64,000 bases of DNA, taken from NCBI GenBank assembly GCA_938009275.1, contig CALLHY010000043.1, forward strand, positions 52,623-116,622, given 5' to 3'. Positions 45,503 through 54,703 of this stretch are shown in pieces. Source of the DNA: an uncultured bacterium (GTDB lineage Bacteria; Cloacimonadota; Cloacimonadia; Cloacimonadales; Cloacimonadaceae). Position 1 is the first letter of the stretch; each line of letters opens with the position of its first letter. The notes beneath the pieces were generated by a model, which was given only the letters and a program-made list of their open reading frames with translations, made no database searches and had not been told where the DNA came from. The position numbers and the translations under genes were made by a program.

Positions 45503-47197
45503 ATGAAATACGATTTTAGTCCTAATAACAGCGTTAACGATATGCTAAACAATGTAGTGCAGAGCATCACTCATCTCGCCGAAGAACAACTGCTGCATAT
45601 TAAGCGTTTAACCAGAATAGGAGAATCTCTATCTTCTGAAACCGATTTGGACAAAATATTCGACATGATCTTAGAGGAAGGTGTTGAGTTCACCAAAGCC
45701 GATGCCGCCACTATCTACAAGCTAAGCGAAGACGGTAAATACTTGGAATTTGAGATATTATACAACGCTGCTCTAAACATTCGCTTGGGTGGAAGCAGAA
45801 ACCCTACCACTTGGGCATCAAAAATACCATTATACACCGAGGATGGACAGCCCAGTCTTAGCTACATAGTTACCAGTGTATTCCACAAAAAAACCAGCCT
45901 TTGTTTTGACGATGTGTATGAAACCAAGGACTACAACATCTGTGGCACCATAGATTTTGACCGCAAGAGCAATTACCGTTGTAAGTCTATGCTAACCATT
46001 CCGCTTAAGAATCACGAGGATGAAGTTTTGGGCGTAATCCAGTTTATAAACGCTATGGACGAGCATAAGAACATAGTTTCCTTTAGCGACGAACACCGCA
46101 CCATGCTCTCTTCCCTTGCCTCACAGGCAGCAATAGCTCTCTCTAACAGGAAGCTTATTCAGAGCCTGGAAAATTTGTTAAACCAATTCATCCGTTCTAT
46201 AGCCACAGCTATTGAGCGCAAGTCTAAGTATTCCTCCGATCACATATCCAGAGTGGCAATTCTAACAGAAATGTTTGCCGATAAAGTGAATCTGGCAGAC
46301 GAGAATTACTTCGGCGGGAAACGCTTTAGTGACAATGAGCTAAAAGAGCTTTCCATGGCTGGGTGGATGCACGATGTGGGTAAGATCGTTACCCCTGAAT
46401 ACGTGATGGACAAAAGCACAAAACTGGAAGCTATTTTCGACCGCATAGATATGGTTAAATTGCGCTTTGAGAAGCTCGAATTAGGGCTGAAGCTAATCAA
46501 ATGCCAGCTTAGTGAAGCTGAGTTCCAAAGCTTCGTGAAGACTAATATCGACGATAGCCTCGATGGAAACGATGTGTTTAGCTTTATAACGGATGCCACT
46601 CAATTTGTAAGCAAGCTAAACTTCGGGGAAGAATTTGTAGCAGAGGAAGACCTGGCACGAGTAGAAAAGCTTAGCACCATAAACTTCAGTTACGATGGTC
46701 AGCAGTATTACCTCTTTACCGAAAACGAAAAAAAGAATCTGATGATAAAAGGACGTGGCACGTTTACATCAGAAGAATTCCAGGTAATGAAAGATCATGT
46801 GTCCATCACCTGGGAAATGCTATCACAGCTTACCTTCCCCAAGAAGTTTAAAAACGTGGCATTCTACGCCTCCACTCACCACGAAGCCCTTAATGGAAAA
46901 GGTTATCCGCGTGGCATTGGTGCCGATGAACTACCCCTTCAATCCAGAATAATCGCCGTTGCCGATATCTTTGAAGCTTTAACGGCTGCCGATCGTCCCT
47001 ATAAGAAACCCAAAACCTTGTCTGAATCTCTGGATATAATGGCTACTATGGTAAGGATTGGTCATTTGGATGAAAGCCTGGTTAGCTACTTTATGGATTC
47101 AGGATTATATCTGGAATACGCAAACAGATTCATGAAACCTGAATACGTGGACAACGTTGATATCGAGGCTATTAAGAGTAAGTTTCGCAATTCATGA
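45503..47197 (+). CDS. GAF and HD-GYP domain protein, probable cyclic-di-GMP phosphodiesterase
   Basis: A 564-residue signalling protein. A GAF domain (about residues 35-215) precedes a phosphohydrolase domain with the HD pair in MHDVGKIVTPEY (about residue 291) and the HD-GYP mark HHEALNGKGYP (about 459). In ordinary HD-GYP domains these are about 65 residues apart; here an extra segment of about 100 residues lies between. The GYP triad is intact, so c-di-GMP or a related dinucleotide could be hydrolysed. It follows trmB by eight bases. Confidence 0.87.
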   Translation: MKYDFSPNNSVNDMLNNVVQSITHLAEEQLLHIKRLTRIGESLSSETDLDKIFDMILEEGVEFTKADAATIYKLSEDGKYLEFEILYNAALNIRLGGSRNPTTWASKIPLYTEDGQPSLSYIVTSVFHKKTSLCFDDVYETKDYNICGTIDFDRKSNYRCKSMLTIPLKNHEDEVLGVIQFINAMDEHKNIVSFSDEHRTMLSSLASQAAIALSNRKLIQSLENLLNQFIRSIATAIERKSKYSSDHISRVAILTEMFADKVNLADENYFGGKRFSDNELKELSMAGWMHDVGKIVTPEYVMDKSTKLEAIFDRIDMVKLRFEKLELGLKLIKCQLSEAEFQSFVKTNIDDSLDGNDVFSFITDATQFVSKLNFGEEFVAEEDLARVEKLSTINFSYDGQQYYLFTENEKKNLMIKGRGTFTSEEFQVMKDHVSITWEMLSQLTFPKKFKNVAFYASTHHEALNGKGYPRGIGADELPLQSRIIAVADIFEALTAADRPYKKPKTLSESLDIMATMVRIGHLDESLVSYFMDSGLYLEYANRFMKPEYVDNVDIEAIKSKFRNS

Positions 47198-48159
47198 CCA
47201 GTAGCTTGTTCAAGAACACTCCCATATTCCTGGCTCCCCTGGCAGGTTACACCGATCAAGCCTACAGAATGCTATGCAAAGCCCATGGAGCTGAGGTGTT
47301 GGTAAGCGAAATGGTTAGTGCCGATGGTTTAACGCGTGACTCTGTCAAAACCATTCAATACATCTATTTTGACCCCATTGAACGCCCCTATGGAGTTCAG
47401 CTATTTGGTAATGACCCCGATGTAATGGCTAAAGCGGCTGAGTTTGTGTTACAATACCAGCCGGACTTTATAGATATAAACATGGGCTGTCCGGTTAAAA
47501 AGGTCATCCGGCGGGGAGCTGGCAGCGCATTGATGCAAACACCGGATATTGCCTCAAGCATAGTGAAAGCGGTAAAGAAAGCTGTGGCTGGGGCATTGCC
47601 AATCAGCGTTAAGTTTCGCAGTGGAATAGATAACAATAATCTGAACTACGCAGATTTTGGCCTGCTTATGCAGGATTCTGGAGCTGATTTTGTCTGCCTG
47701 CATCCACGAACAGTTAAACAGATGTTTTCTGGCAAAAGCAACTGGGAGCATATTAAGCATCTAAAGTCCCTGCTAAACATACCTGTAGTGGGAAATGGTG
47801 ACATTCTCTGCCCCGAGGATGCGCTGTTGATGCGTGATATGTGCCAGTGTGACGGTGTAATGATTGGCAGAGGTGCCTTGGGCAAGCCATGGATATTCAG
47901 CCAGGCGCGTCAGATGATGGACAGGGGTGAATACCAAGCTATTACAAAATCATCACTGCTTGGCACCATAATGCAACACATTGATTTTGCCTTAAAGCAT
48001 AAACCCGAACATGTGGTGGTAAAGGAAATGCGCTCGCAGCTATGCTTTTATACCAAGGGCATAATTGGTGGATCAGAGCTGCGCAATAAGATTAATCATA
48101 CAGGGTCTGTATCCGAGCTTAAGGAGCTATTGAATAATTACCTTGGTGGATTGGTATAG
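47194..48159 (+). CDS. dus: tRNA-dihydrouridine synthase
   Basis: Flavoenzyme that reduces uridines in tRNA D loops. Seen are APLAGYTDQAYRM, the QLFGND block, INMGCPVKKV with the catalytic Cys, and the later flavin-phosphate site VMIGRGALGKPW. Length (321 aa) is normal. The ATG overlaps the stop of the previous gene (ATGA). Confidence 0.94.
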   Translation: MTSSLFKNTPIFLAPLAGYTDQAYRMLCKAHGAEVLVSEMVSADGLTRDSVKTIQYIYFDPIERPYGVQLFGNDPDVMAKAAEFVLQYQPDFIDINMGCPVKKVIRRGAGSALMQTPDIASSIVKAVKKAVAGALPISVKFRSGIDNNNLNYADFGLLMQDSGADFVCLHPRTVKQMFSGKSNWEHIKHLKSLLNIPVVGNGDILCPEDALLMRDMCQCDGVMIGRGALGKPWIFSQARQMMDRGEYQAITKSSLLGTIMQHIDFALKHKPEHVVVKEMRSQLCFYTKGIIGGSELRNKINHTGSVSELKELLNNYLGGLV

Positions 48160-48299
48160 ATCATTACTAATTCCGGATCCGAACTTGAATATAAAAGTGT
48201 TATATTAAACTATCTAGGCCAGATTAATAAATAACCTAACATGTGGATCATTTCATGCAAGTGTTATGCTATATCCAGACAACAAGCCAGGAGGTGATC

Positions 48300-51209
48300 A
48301 TGAAAGCCAAACTATTATTGCTCATAGCAATGCTTTTTGTTAGCTATGCATTTTCGCAAGAAATTGAGGTTCGCAAGGCAAACCGCCTAGAGTTTAGTAG
48401 CCATCATATCAAAACTACCGACAATAACTCTTTCGTTTTTTGGAAGGATTATGTAGATTCACGAAATGACATTACCGTTCAAAAGCTAAATCATCTAGGC
48501 GTAGAACAATGGCAAAGCCCTATAAGAATTGGAGTGGATGGTTATGACAACTTCCCTTTAGCAGTTTTACGTAGCTCTGATAGCGCCAATATTCTTCTCT
48601 GGACAACGGTGGATTTCCCACAACGCAAGCTATACCTTGCTAAATTTGATGATAATGGAGCAAGTCTGTGGCCATCATCCCCACTTATGGTATTCAGTGG
48701 TAACGTAACAATGCCATCAATTTGCATGACTTCTAACTCCGTTGGCGGTGTTTTCATTGTTTACACAGAGGAATTTAGCAGTACACGCCTTATGGGTATA
48801 AGTGTCGATGGTAGTGGCAATCAACTGTGGAGCTCAAACGGACAGCAACTTTTTAATTTTGGGGGCGAAGTTCAGGTGATTTCTACTCATCCAGATGGTG
48901 AGGGCGGTATTATTGCAAACTGCTTGATTCAGAATGCTGACCTCACGGTTAAGACACATCTAATCCGTTTTTCTCCCACTGGGGATATTATTGGATCCAA
49001 TCCCCTTGTTCCAGATGGCTCATTTAACATGACGTACAAGCATTGTCTTTCCACCAGTGATGGTAATCTTTTACTATACAATGCAACAGGTCTCATGCTT
49101 AATATGCAGAAGATAGACAATCTTGGAAATCCAGTAAGTAACCTCCAGGCTTATCCTTATGAAGGCTTTCCGTTACACCAGGATATAAAGATTAAAGCTT
49201 CAATAAATGGTGGTGTAATTGCATCATGGAGAGAGAATACAGAAGATTCGGTAATCACCAAATGCCAGAGTTTCGACGGCAATCTCCAATGCTTGTGGAC
49301 TCCCGCTGGAGTTACCACAAACTTTACAACTTACTACTATAATGATCTGGAGCTTGAGCCAGATGCTTCTGGAGGTGCCTGGATATACAACTACGGACAT
49401 ATATATTATGTGAGTTCAATCGGCGAAGCTATCTACAGCCCGGAGGGAATCATCATTGGCTCGGCTAACGTTCATCGTGCAACGCTTGTAGCTGGGCAAA
49501 ACCATCTGTCTGCCTTCTGGAAGGAAGAGTATAATAGAGAACTCAGCCTGCGCAAGCAAGTGATAAACAGCAGCGGTGATAAGCTTTGGGGAGACGCGGG
49601 CACACCAATTGTTTCGCGACTTGCTGGTAATGCAAGTGGTAGCAAGAGCTTCTATCTGGACAACAAGTACCTATGCCTATGGTCGGATGGGCGAATTGGC
49701 ATGAAAGAGTATAAGCTATTTTACCAGATCATTAATGAGGAAGGACAGACCTATCTGGAGGTTAACGGCAGGGAACTAAACCCCGGCAGCGATTCTCCAG
49801 AGACACTAATAGAAGCCAAAGTACTACAGGGTGATAAACTAGCTATTGTTTATCGATCCTACAGTTCTAACTCCACTAATCTTCTACAAGTAATAGATGC
49901 AAATGGTAATCGATTAATAGAGGGTGCTGGGCTCGATTTAGGGGTTCACAGCCCCTTCATCAGACTAATGATGGATTGCTACGAGCAAGATATTTACCTG
50001 GGATGGATAGAAGAGTCTGCTGGCTACCGCCTAAAGGGACAACGCATTTCAAATCAACAAAAGCAATGGGGTGAAGGGGGTATTACTTTAATTGAGTTTC
50101 CCCAAAATAGCTCTGCTTACCTTTCTTCGCTATGCGGTAGATACTACATTTTCACACTCATAGACAACAACGGAAACAACCCAACAGCAAGAGCTGCATT
50201 AATAGACCCGGCCGGATTGGTATCACAGGGCTGGAATCCCTTGGGAAACCATCTACTTGATCCGGAAGTTTACAATCTACAATTGAGTTTTCGTACCCAA
50301 ATGCTGGATAACGACCTAATTGCGATCGTTCGCACACATCAAGGGATTTACCCCATAGCTGTCGCTCAAAGAATGAATCCTGCCGGTAACCGTCTCTGGT
50401 CGGATGCAGGCAAATTGATTCCTGAAACCGAAAGGAATGATGACGTAAGCTTGTATGTATTCAACGGTCAGGTCAATCTCTTATACTTAATCGGTTATGA
50501 CCCTCATATCCTTCGTTATCAGAGAATTGATGGCGAGGGAAACCTGCTTTGGGAAAACGGAGGAATGGATATCGGCACTACGAACGGCTTTGGATTATCT
50601 CACCAGCTAACAGGTTTTAACAATGGTGTTCTAACAGCAATATTTGAAACAGACGGACCCGAAGAATCATACTACGGAAGCTTCTATGATCTGGGCATGA
50701 AGTACATTAGCCCGCAGGGTGTGCCAGCCCTGGGAAATCCGATTCTATGTTCTGCACCCTACGACCAAAGATATATATCTGTTGCCAGCAGTGGTGATCA
50801 TTCATTTGTTAGCTGGACCGACGACAGAGCTGGGCTTTATAGTGAAGACTATGCCTACAGCTCAATCTACGGCAAAATTGTTAATTCGGTTCCGATAGCT
50901 GTTAACGATCCTGTGCTGCCTCCCCAGGCGAGGATTGTCCTCAATCAAAACTATCCCAACCCCTTCAATCCGTCCACATCAATCAGCTTTAGCCTGGAGA
51001 ACAAGAGAGATGTGAGCCTTCAAGTATTCAATATGAAGGGACAATTGATAAAAACCCTTTGCTCAAATAAGAGCTTTTTGCCTGGCAGGCATGAGCTTCT
51101 GTGGGATGGAATGGACGATACTTCGCACTCTGTATCCAGTGGTATATACTTCTATAGATTAAGTAGTAGGGGTACCTCACTGGTAAAGAAGATGGTACTG
51201 GCAAAGTAA
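48300..51209 (+). CDS. Large secreted protein with C-terminal sorting-like domain
   Basis: A 969-residue exported protein. Signal peptide: MKAKLLLLIAMLFVSYAFSQ. The body is beta-rich with a repeated W-x-(D/E/S)-x-G pattern (LWGDAG, LWSDAG, LWENGG, QWGEGG), suggesting propeller-like blades. The last ~90 residues (QNYPNPFNPSTSISFSL ... LWDGMDDT ... SSGIYFYRL ... KKMVLAK) are the FlgD-Ig-like or type A sorting tail common in Cloacimonadota, Ignavibacteria and Bacteroidetes. I use ATG 48300 because AGGAGGTGATC, a full anti-Shine-Dalgarno match, precedes it; the longest frame starts at 48243. A terminator follows at 51231. Confidence 0.85.
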   Translation: MKAKLLLLIAMLFVSYAFSQEIEVRKANRLEFSSHHIKTTDNNSFVFWKDYVDSRNDITVQKLNHLGVEQWQSPIRIGVDGYDNFPLAVLRSSDSANILLWTTVDFPQRKLYLAKFDDNGASLWPSSPLMVFSGNVTMPSICMTSNSVGGVFIVYTEEFSSTRLMGISVDGSGNQLWSSNGQQLFNFGGEVQVISTHPDGEGGIIANCLIQNADLTVKTHLIRFSPTGDIIGSNPLVPDGSFNMTYKHCLSTSDGNLLLYNATGLMLNMQKIDNLGNPVSNLQAYPYEGFPLHQDIKIKASINGGVIASWRENTEDSVITKCQSFDGNLQCLWTPAGVTTNFTTYYYNDLELEPDASGGAWIYNYGHIYYVSSIGEAIYSPEGIIIGSANVHRATLVAGQNHLSAFWKEEYNRELSLRKQVINSSGDKLWGDAGTPIVSRLAGNASGSKSFYLDNKYLCLWSDGRIGMKEYKLFYQIINEEGQTYLEVNGRELNPGSDSPETLIEAKVLQGDKLAIVYRSYSSNSTNLLQVIDANGNRLIEGAGLDLGVHSPFIRLMMDCYEQDIYLGWIEESAGYRLKGQRISNQQKQWGEGGITLIEFPQNSSAYLSSLCGRYYIFTLIDNNGNNPTARAALIDPAGLVSQGWNPLGNHLLDPEVYNLQLSFRTQMLDNDLIAIVRTHQGIYPIAVAQRMNPAGNRLWSDAGKLIPETERNDDVSLYVFNGQVNLLYLIGYDPHILRYQRIDGEGNLLWENGGMDIGTTNGFGLSHQLTGFNNGVLTAIFETDGPEESYYGSFYDLGMKYISPQGVPALGNPILCSAPYDQRYISVASSGDHSFVSWTDDRAGLYSEDYAYSSIYGKIVNSVPIAVNDPVLPPQARIVLNQNYPNPFNPSTSISFSLENKRDVSLQVFNMKGQLIKTLCSNKSFLPGRHELLWDGMDDTSHSVSSGIYFYRLSSRGTSLVKKMVLAK

Positions 51210-51230
51210 CCATAAACAGCCTATTGCAAG

Positions 51231-51261
51231 ACAGCCCCAAGCATGCTTGGGGCTGTTTTCA
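51231..51261 (+). terminator. Palindromic terminator after the large secreted protein
   Basis: ACAGCCCCAAGCA (51231-51243) and its exact reverse complement (51244-51256) form a 26-base palindrome, followed by a short T-rich stretch. Confidence 0.8.
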
Positions 51262-51351
51262 TTATTAGTACACATCATTATGTTCTTCTGGGTAATCTGG
51301 TTATATTGCCCAGACTATCACGCATTTGCCATTATCGATTCATCTTCAATT

Positions 51352-51412
51352 CCTGCTTCTTCCCTGCTGCTATCCCCTATTCGACACAGGATAGCAGCAA
51401 GGAAGAAGCAGG
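51352..51412. repeat. 24-bp inverted repeat
   Basis: The 24 bases at 51352-51375 are repeated in reverse complement at 51389-51412 with a single mismatch around a 13-base loop. No long T run follows, so it is not an obvious terminator. The frames that cross it (51243-51486) are rejected as genes. Apart from this, 51262-51609 holds nothing I recognise. Confidence 0.9.
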
Positions 51413-51609
51413 GAACAAAGCTGTTTGATCGTTCTGATAACTGGTTACAGGAAAGACGTGCTAACGGTATTACATTAGTCAATTGATTACAAGGTCTTCC
51501 ATGTTTACTTCAGGGTGGTGATATCGTCCGCGCTTAATGGTTTTGGTGCTGAAGTCAATTGCAATTATTCCGATTGTTACACCTGATAAGCTCTAGCAAC
51601 TCAGTAATA

Positions 51610-51647
51610 AAAATAAAGAGGCAGATGATTAGTCTGCCTCTATTTAT
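51610..51647 (-). terminator. Terminator for the ABC transporter operon
   Basis: AGAGGCAGA (51617-51625) and TCTGCCTCT (51633-51641) form a stem; read on the minus strand it is followed by TTATTTTTATT, just after the permease stop. Confidence 0.8.
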
Positions 51648-51661
51648 AGAATGTTAGTACT

Positions 51662-52516
51662 TTAGCTAAGTTCACGTCTGCGATATAACCAGGCTCCACT
51701 TATACAGAAGATTACGCTGTAGATAATCTGCATTAATGTATTGGTGTTAAAGAGATTGCTCCACCTGCCGTCAATATATTTGTTAAGGTCTGATACACCC
51801 GTAATCATGGTAGCAAAATTAGCTTCCGGTTGCACCGAAGATAGCCTAAGAATATAGCTAACCAATGATGGTATCTCCATATTCGCAGTATAGTTTAAGA
51901 TGCTAATAGCTGCTTGGATTGTAAGTATCGCTAAAGTTCCCATGAAGAAGGACTTTCTTTTGAACAAGCCGGCAAAGAACCAGTATAATGAGCTGACAAA
52001 AGCTAAACAGAATATGATTTGGATAAACAGTTGAGCCCAGGCGGTTAAGCCAAAATATAGTCTCGCTCCTGTGTAGTAACCAATGAATAAGGAGATACCA
52101 ATGCTATTGATAAGAGTGATGATGCCTAACAACACTAATGTGCCTATCAGCATAAATCCATACTTAACACCTAATATTTTGGTGATGGATACAGGTTGTG
52201 ACAAGTGCAAGATTTCACACTTACGCTTGAATCCTCCATTCAGCAAAGTGTCTGCCAGACCAATTGCTGAAAGAGTGGCAACAAAGCTTAGCCCTATCAG
52301 GCTACCAGATGAAGCAGAGAAGAGGGCAAAGTTTTCTACGCCAGTTGGGTAGCCATGCGTAGTGAAAGCTGTTTGAAGTAGATTGCCCTTTGCAGCATTG
52401 ATTATCAGACCTATCAATCCCATCACGTAAACACCAAGAGTGAACCACAAAGGAATAAGGAAGGTATTCCAGTTTGTGTTCCATTCTTTTACTATGAGTG
52501 CTTTTATCTGTTTCAT
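51662..52516 (-). CDS. ABC-2 type transporter permease
   Basis: A 284-residue membrane protein with about six hydrophobic segments (for example FLIPLWFTLGVYVMGLIGLII and LVLLGIITLINSIGISLFIGYY), typical of ABC-2 permeases. Its ATG overlaps the ATPase stop by four bases (ATGA), and the regulator and ATPase upstream form a YtrA-type operon. Substrate unknown; related systems export lipids, peptides or antibiotics. Confidence 0.85.
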   Translation of the reverse strand: MKQIKALIVKEWNTNWNTFLIPLWFTLGVYVMGLIGLIINAAKGNLLQTAFTTHGYPTGVENFALFSASSGSLIGLSFVATLSAIGLADTLLNGGFKRKCEILHLSQPVSITKILGVKYGFMLIGTLVLLGIITLINSIGISLFIGYYTGARLYFGLTAWAQLFIQIIFCLAFVSSLYWFFAGLFKRKSFFMGTLAILTIQAAISILNYTANMEIPSLVSYILRLSSVQPEANFATMITGVSDLNKYIDGRWSNLFNTNTLMQIIYSVIFCISGAWLYRRRELS

Positions 52517-53361
52517 TGGTTACCTCCTACTACAGCCAAAAAGATGTCTGCAAGATTAGCCCTGCTATAGTTCGCCTCTGGTAATTCGATGTCTGCGGGT
52601 AATACGGCACTTATGAATCCAAGTGTTTTGGAGGTTACTTTGGGTTTATGTTGACTAAGCTCTTCGGCACGCTCAATGGGTATGGTAACTACTCTATATC
52701 GGGACTTTAACGTTTCTACATCCTCATGTAGCAGTATCTTGCCATTGTCTATAAAGATGATGTCTTGCAGCAGGTCTTCCACTTCCTCTACCTGGTGGGT
52801 GGAGATAAGAATGCTTTTGTTCTCGTCAAAATACTCACCCAGGATGGTATTAAAGAATTCCTTGCGAAATGCTATGTCCAGGCCAAGGGTTGGCTCATCC
52901 AAAAGCAGAAAGCTTACATCGAGCGATAGCGTGATAAGCAGATACAGCTTGGTCTTCATACCTTTCGAAAGCTTAGAAACCTTTTTGTTAGCAGGAAGAT
53001 TACTTATGCTAAACAGCTTATCGGCTATTGCACCGTTCCAGCGTGGATTTACACCACTAATGTAGTCCATGGTTTGCTTCACGGTTAGCCTGTCATCCAA
53101 TCCGCTTACATCCGGGATGAAGGCCACGTGTTCAAAGATTCTATGGTCGCGATGCTTTATCACTTTATCATCTAATATCACATCTCCCTCATGCGCCAGA
53201 AAGCCAAGCATGGTGCGCATCAAAGTGCTTTTCCCTGCTCCGTTCTTACCCAGTAGGCCTATTATTCTGCCGGGGCTAATGCTTAGATTAACGCTATCAA
53301 GAGCCTTAAACTTGCCATAGTATTTGCTTACATTACGTAGTTCGTAGTTGGGCTTAATCAT
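52513..53361 (-). CDS. ABC transporter ATP-binding protein
   Basis: A 282-residue ATPase. Walker A GKNGAGKS (residues 38-45), the signature LSKGMKTKL in place of LSGGQ, Walker B FLLLDEPT and the H loop STHQVEE are in order. I use ATG 53361 with GGAGGAAATA before it; the frame could start six codons earlier without a better site. The start overlaps the GntR gene stop by eight bases. Works with the permease downstream. Confidence 0.9.
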   Translation of the reverse strand: MIKPNYELRNVSKYYGKFKALDSVNLSISPGRIIGLLGKNGAGKSTLMRTMLGFLAHEGDVILDDKVIKHRDHRIFEHVAFIPDVSGLDDRLTVKQTMDYISGVNPRWNGAIADKLFSISNLPANKKVSKLSKGMKTKLYLLITLSLDVSFLLLDEPTLGLDIAFRKEFFNTILGEYFDENKSILISTHQVEEVEDLLQDIIFIDNGKILLHEDVETLKSRYRVVTIPIERAEELSQHKPKVTSKTLGFISAVLPADIELPEANYSRANLADIFLAVVGGNQ

Positions 53362-53728
53362 TATTTCCTCCATATACACTTTCTAATGTTTCTATTATCT
53401 GCTGTTTGGGAATCTCAAGCTGTTTTGCCATCTTAATGGTAGGCTCAAGGGTTGTGGCTGCGAAGTCTTTGGTCCTAATCTTTATTATCATCTTTCTTGC
53501 TCCGGGAGTAACGTAGATGCCAACTCCACGCTTCTTATACAGGATGCCCTCGTCAACCAGTGCGCCAATGGCATTACCGACCGTGATGGGATTCAGATTA
53601 TAATCCCGAGCCATATTACGAAGTGAAGGCATGGGCTCGTCATCGCCTATTGCCCTGTTCAAAATGCGTTCTTCAATATGCTTGCGCAATTGAAGATACA
53701 GGGGCGAATCATCGTTGAATATCTTCAT
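53354..53728 (-). CDS. GntR-family transcriptional regulator, YtrA-like
   Basis: A 124-residue regulator with the winged helix of GntR proteins (PLYLQLRKHIEERI, PSLRNMARDYNLNPITV, LVDEGILYKKRGVGIYV) and a short C-terminal dimerisation tail of the YtrA type, which usually control an adjacent ABC transporter. It is the first gene of that operon; a palindromic operator overlaps its promoter (see 53780-53808), suggesting autorepression. Confidence 0.92.
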   Translation of the reverse strand: MKIFNDDSPLYLQLRKHIEERILNRAIGDDEPMPSLRNMARDYNLNPITVGNAIGALVDEGILYKKRGVGIYVTPGARKMIIKIRTKDFAATTLEPTIKMAKQLEIPKQQIIETLESVYGGNND

Positions 53729-53779
53729 AAGAACCTCTCTTTTAGTTTAGTTCACCGCTCACTGCTTTAGTGTTGTAGT

Positions 53780-53808
53780 CATATAATACACCGAGCATAT
53801 TCGGTCAA
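53780..53808 (-). promoter_or_regulatory. Probable promoter and operator of the GntR-ABC operon
   Basis: On the minus strand TTGACC (53808-53803) and TATATG (53785-53780) are separated by 17 bases, a normal -35/-10 pair. Overlapping the spacer is the palindrome ACCGA-N6-TCGGT (53790-53805), a spacing typical of GntR-family sites. About 50 bases separate it from the regulator's start. Confidence 0.5.
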
Positions 53809-53866
53809 GCTTTATTTTTTGACCTTTGTGGTCGATGGACTTCAAACTGCTTCTGTATGAAGTGAT

Positions 53867-53880
53867 TGACAACATTGTCA
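53867..53880 (+). promoter_or_regulatory. Palindrome upstream of the RibD-like gene
   Basis: TGACAA CA TTGTCA is a perfect 14-base palindrome about 40 bases before the RibD-like start, overlapping a TTGACA/TTGTCA that could act as a -35. No convincing -10 is seen, so the site could be a regulator box or chance. Confidence 0.3.
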
Positions 53881-53920
53881 CAGTCATAAATTGGGATTAG
53901 TTATAAGAGTGGAGGATGAT

Positions 53921-54685
53921 ATGAACAGACCCAAAGTAGTGCTTTATGTTGGATCATCGGTAGATAGCAGAATAACCATGGGAACAAATTCTACCATGTT
54001 TGATACTTACAAGCATCCTGAGCTTTATGAGATGCTGTTTAAGAAGGAAGAATGGGAAGCCTTCACCAATGAAGTATTCGAGCTATATAAACCCGATATG
54101 TTTTTGGAAGGCTGCAATATGGTGGTGGCAGACAATGGAATAGTAACCGAATTACCACCCTTTCATGGAGACATAGCAAGTCTGTATCATGACTTCTTAC
54201 CTTCGGAGATAGTAAATCGCCCCGGGCGTAAGACATGGACATCGGTGGTTGATGGCAGAGGCAGATTTAGAAATGGTTACACCGCAGAATGCGATGATCC
54301 GGAAACCTATATGATTCACCTTACTACCGAAACTGCCCCACCTGAGTATCTGGCATTTCTGCGTGAGCGTAACATCCCTTATCTGATTGAGGGCAAACAT
54401 CAGGTAAACCTACCTGCTATGCTGCAAAAGATAAAATCAAAACTGAATGTAAACACCATCGCCACAAGTTCTGGAGGGAAGCTAAGCGGAGCATTGATAC
54501 GAAGCGGGTTACTTGATGAAGTAAACATCCTGCTAAGCCCAATTGTTATAGGGGGCTTCACGGTGCCTACCCTGTTTGCATCACCAGAGCCAGAATGGCC
54601 TGATAACATGCCTTCCAGGCTTTGTTTGATAGAGCAAAAGAACTTAATTAATGATAAGATATGGTTAAGATATGAGACACTATGA
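53921..54685 (+). CDS. RibD C-terminal-like (dihydrofolate reductase fold) reductase
   Basis: A 254-residue protein of the bifunctional deaminase-reductase/RibD C-terminal family; KVVLYVGSSVDSRITMG, TSSGGKLSGALIRSGLLDEV and LSPIVIGG mark the NAD(P)H-binding fold. The deaminase half is absent. The ATG at 53921 is preceded by GGAGGATGAT; a longer frame begins at 53891. It stands alone, convergent with the MFS gene only 18 bases downstream. Substrate unknown. Confidence 0.85.
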   Translation: MNRPKVVLYVGSSVDSRITMGTNSTMFDTYKHPELYEMLFKKEEWEAFTNEVFELYKPDMFLEGCNMVVADNGIVTELPPFHGDIASLYHDFLPSEIVNRPGRKTWTSVVDGRGRFRNGYTAECDDPETYMIHLTTETAPPEYLAFLRERNIPYLIEGKHQVNLPAMLQKIKSKLNVNTIATSSGGKLSGALIRSGLLDEVNILLSPIVIGGFTVPTLFASPEPEWPDNMPSRLCLIEQKNLINDKIWLRYETL

Positions 54686-54703
54686 ATTGCTTAACCTGTT
54701 AAC

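Noticed and set aside
51231..51256. Possible regulatory palindrome
   Set aside because: Its perfect palindrome directly after a stop with a T-rich tail fits a transcription terminator better.
51243..51486. Short plus-strand frames after the secreted protein
   Set aside because: They span a terminator and the 24-bp inverted repeat, overlap each other in different frames and resemble no protein.
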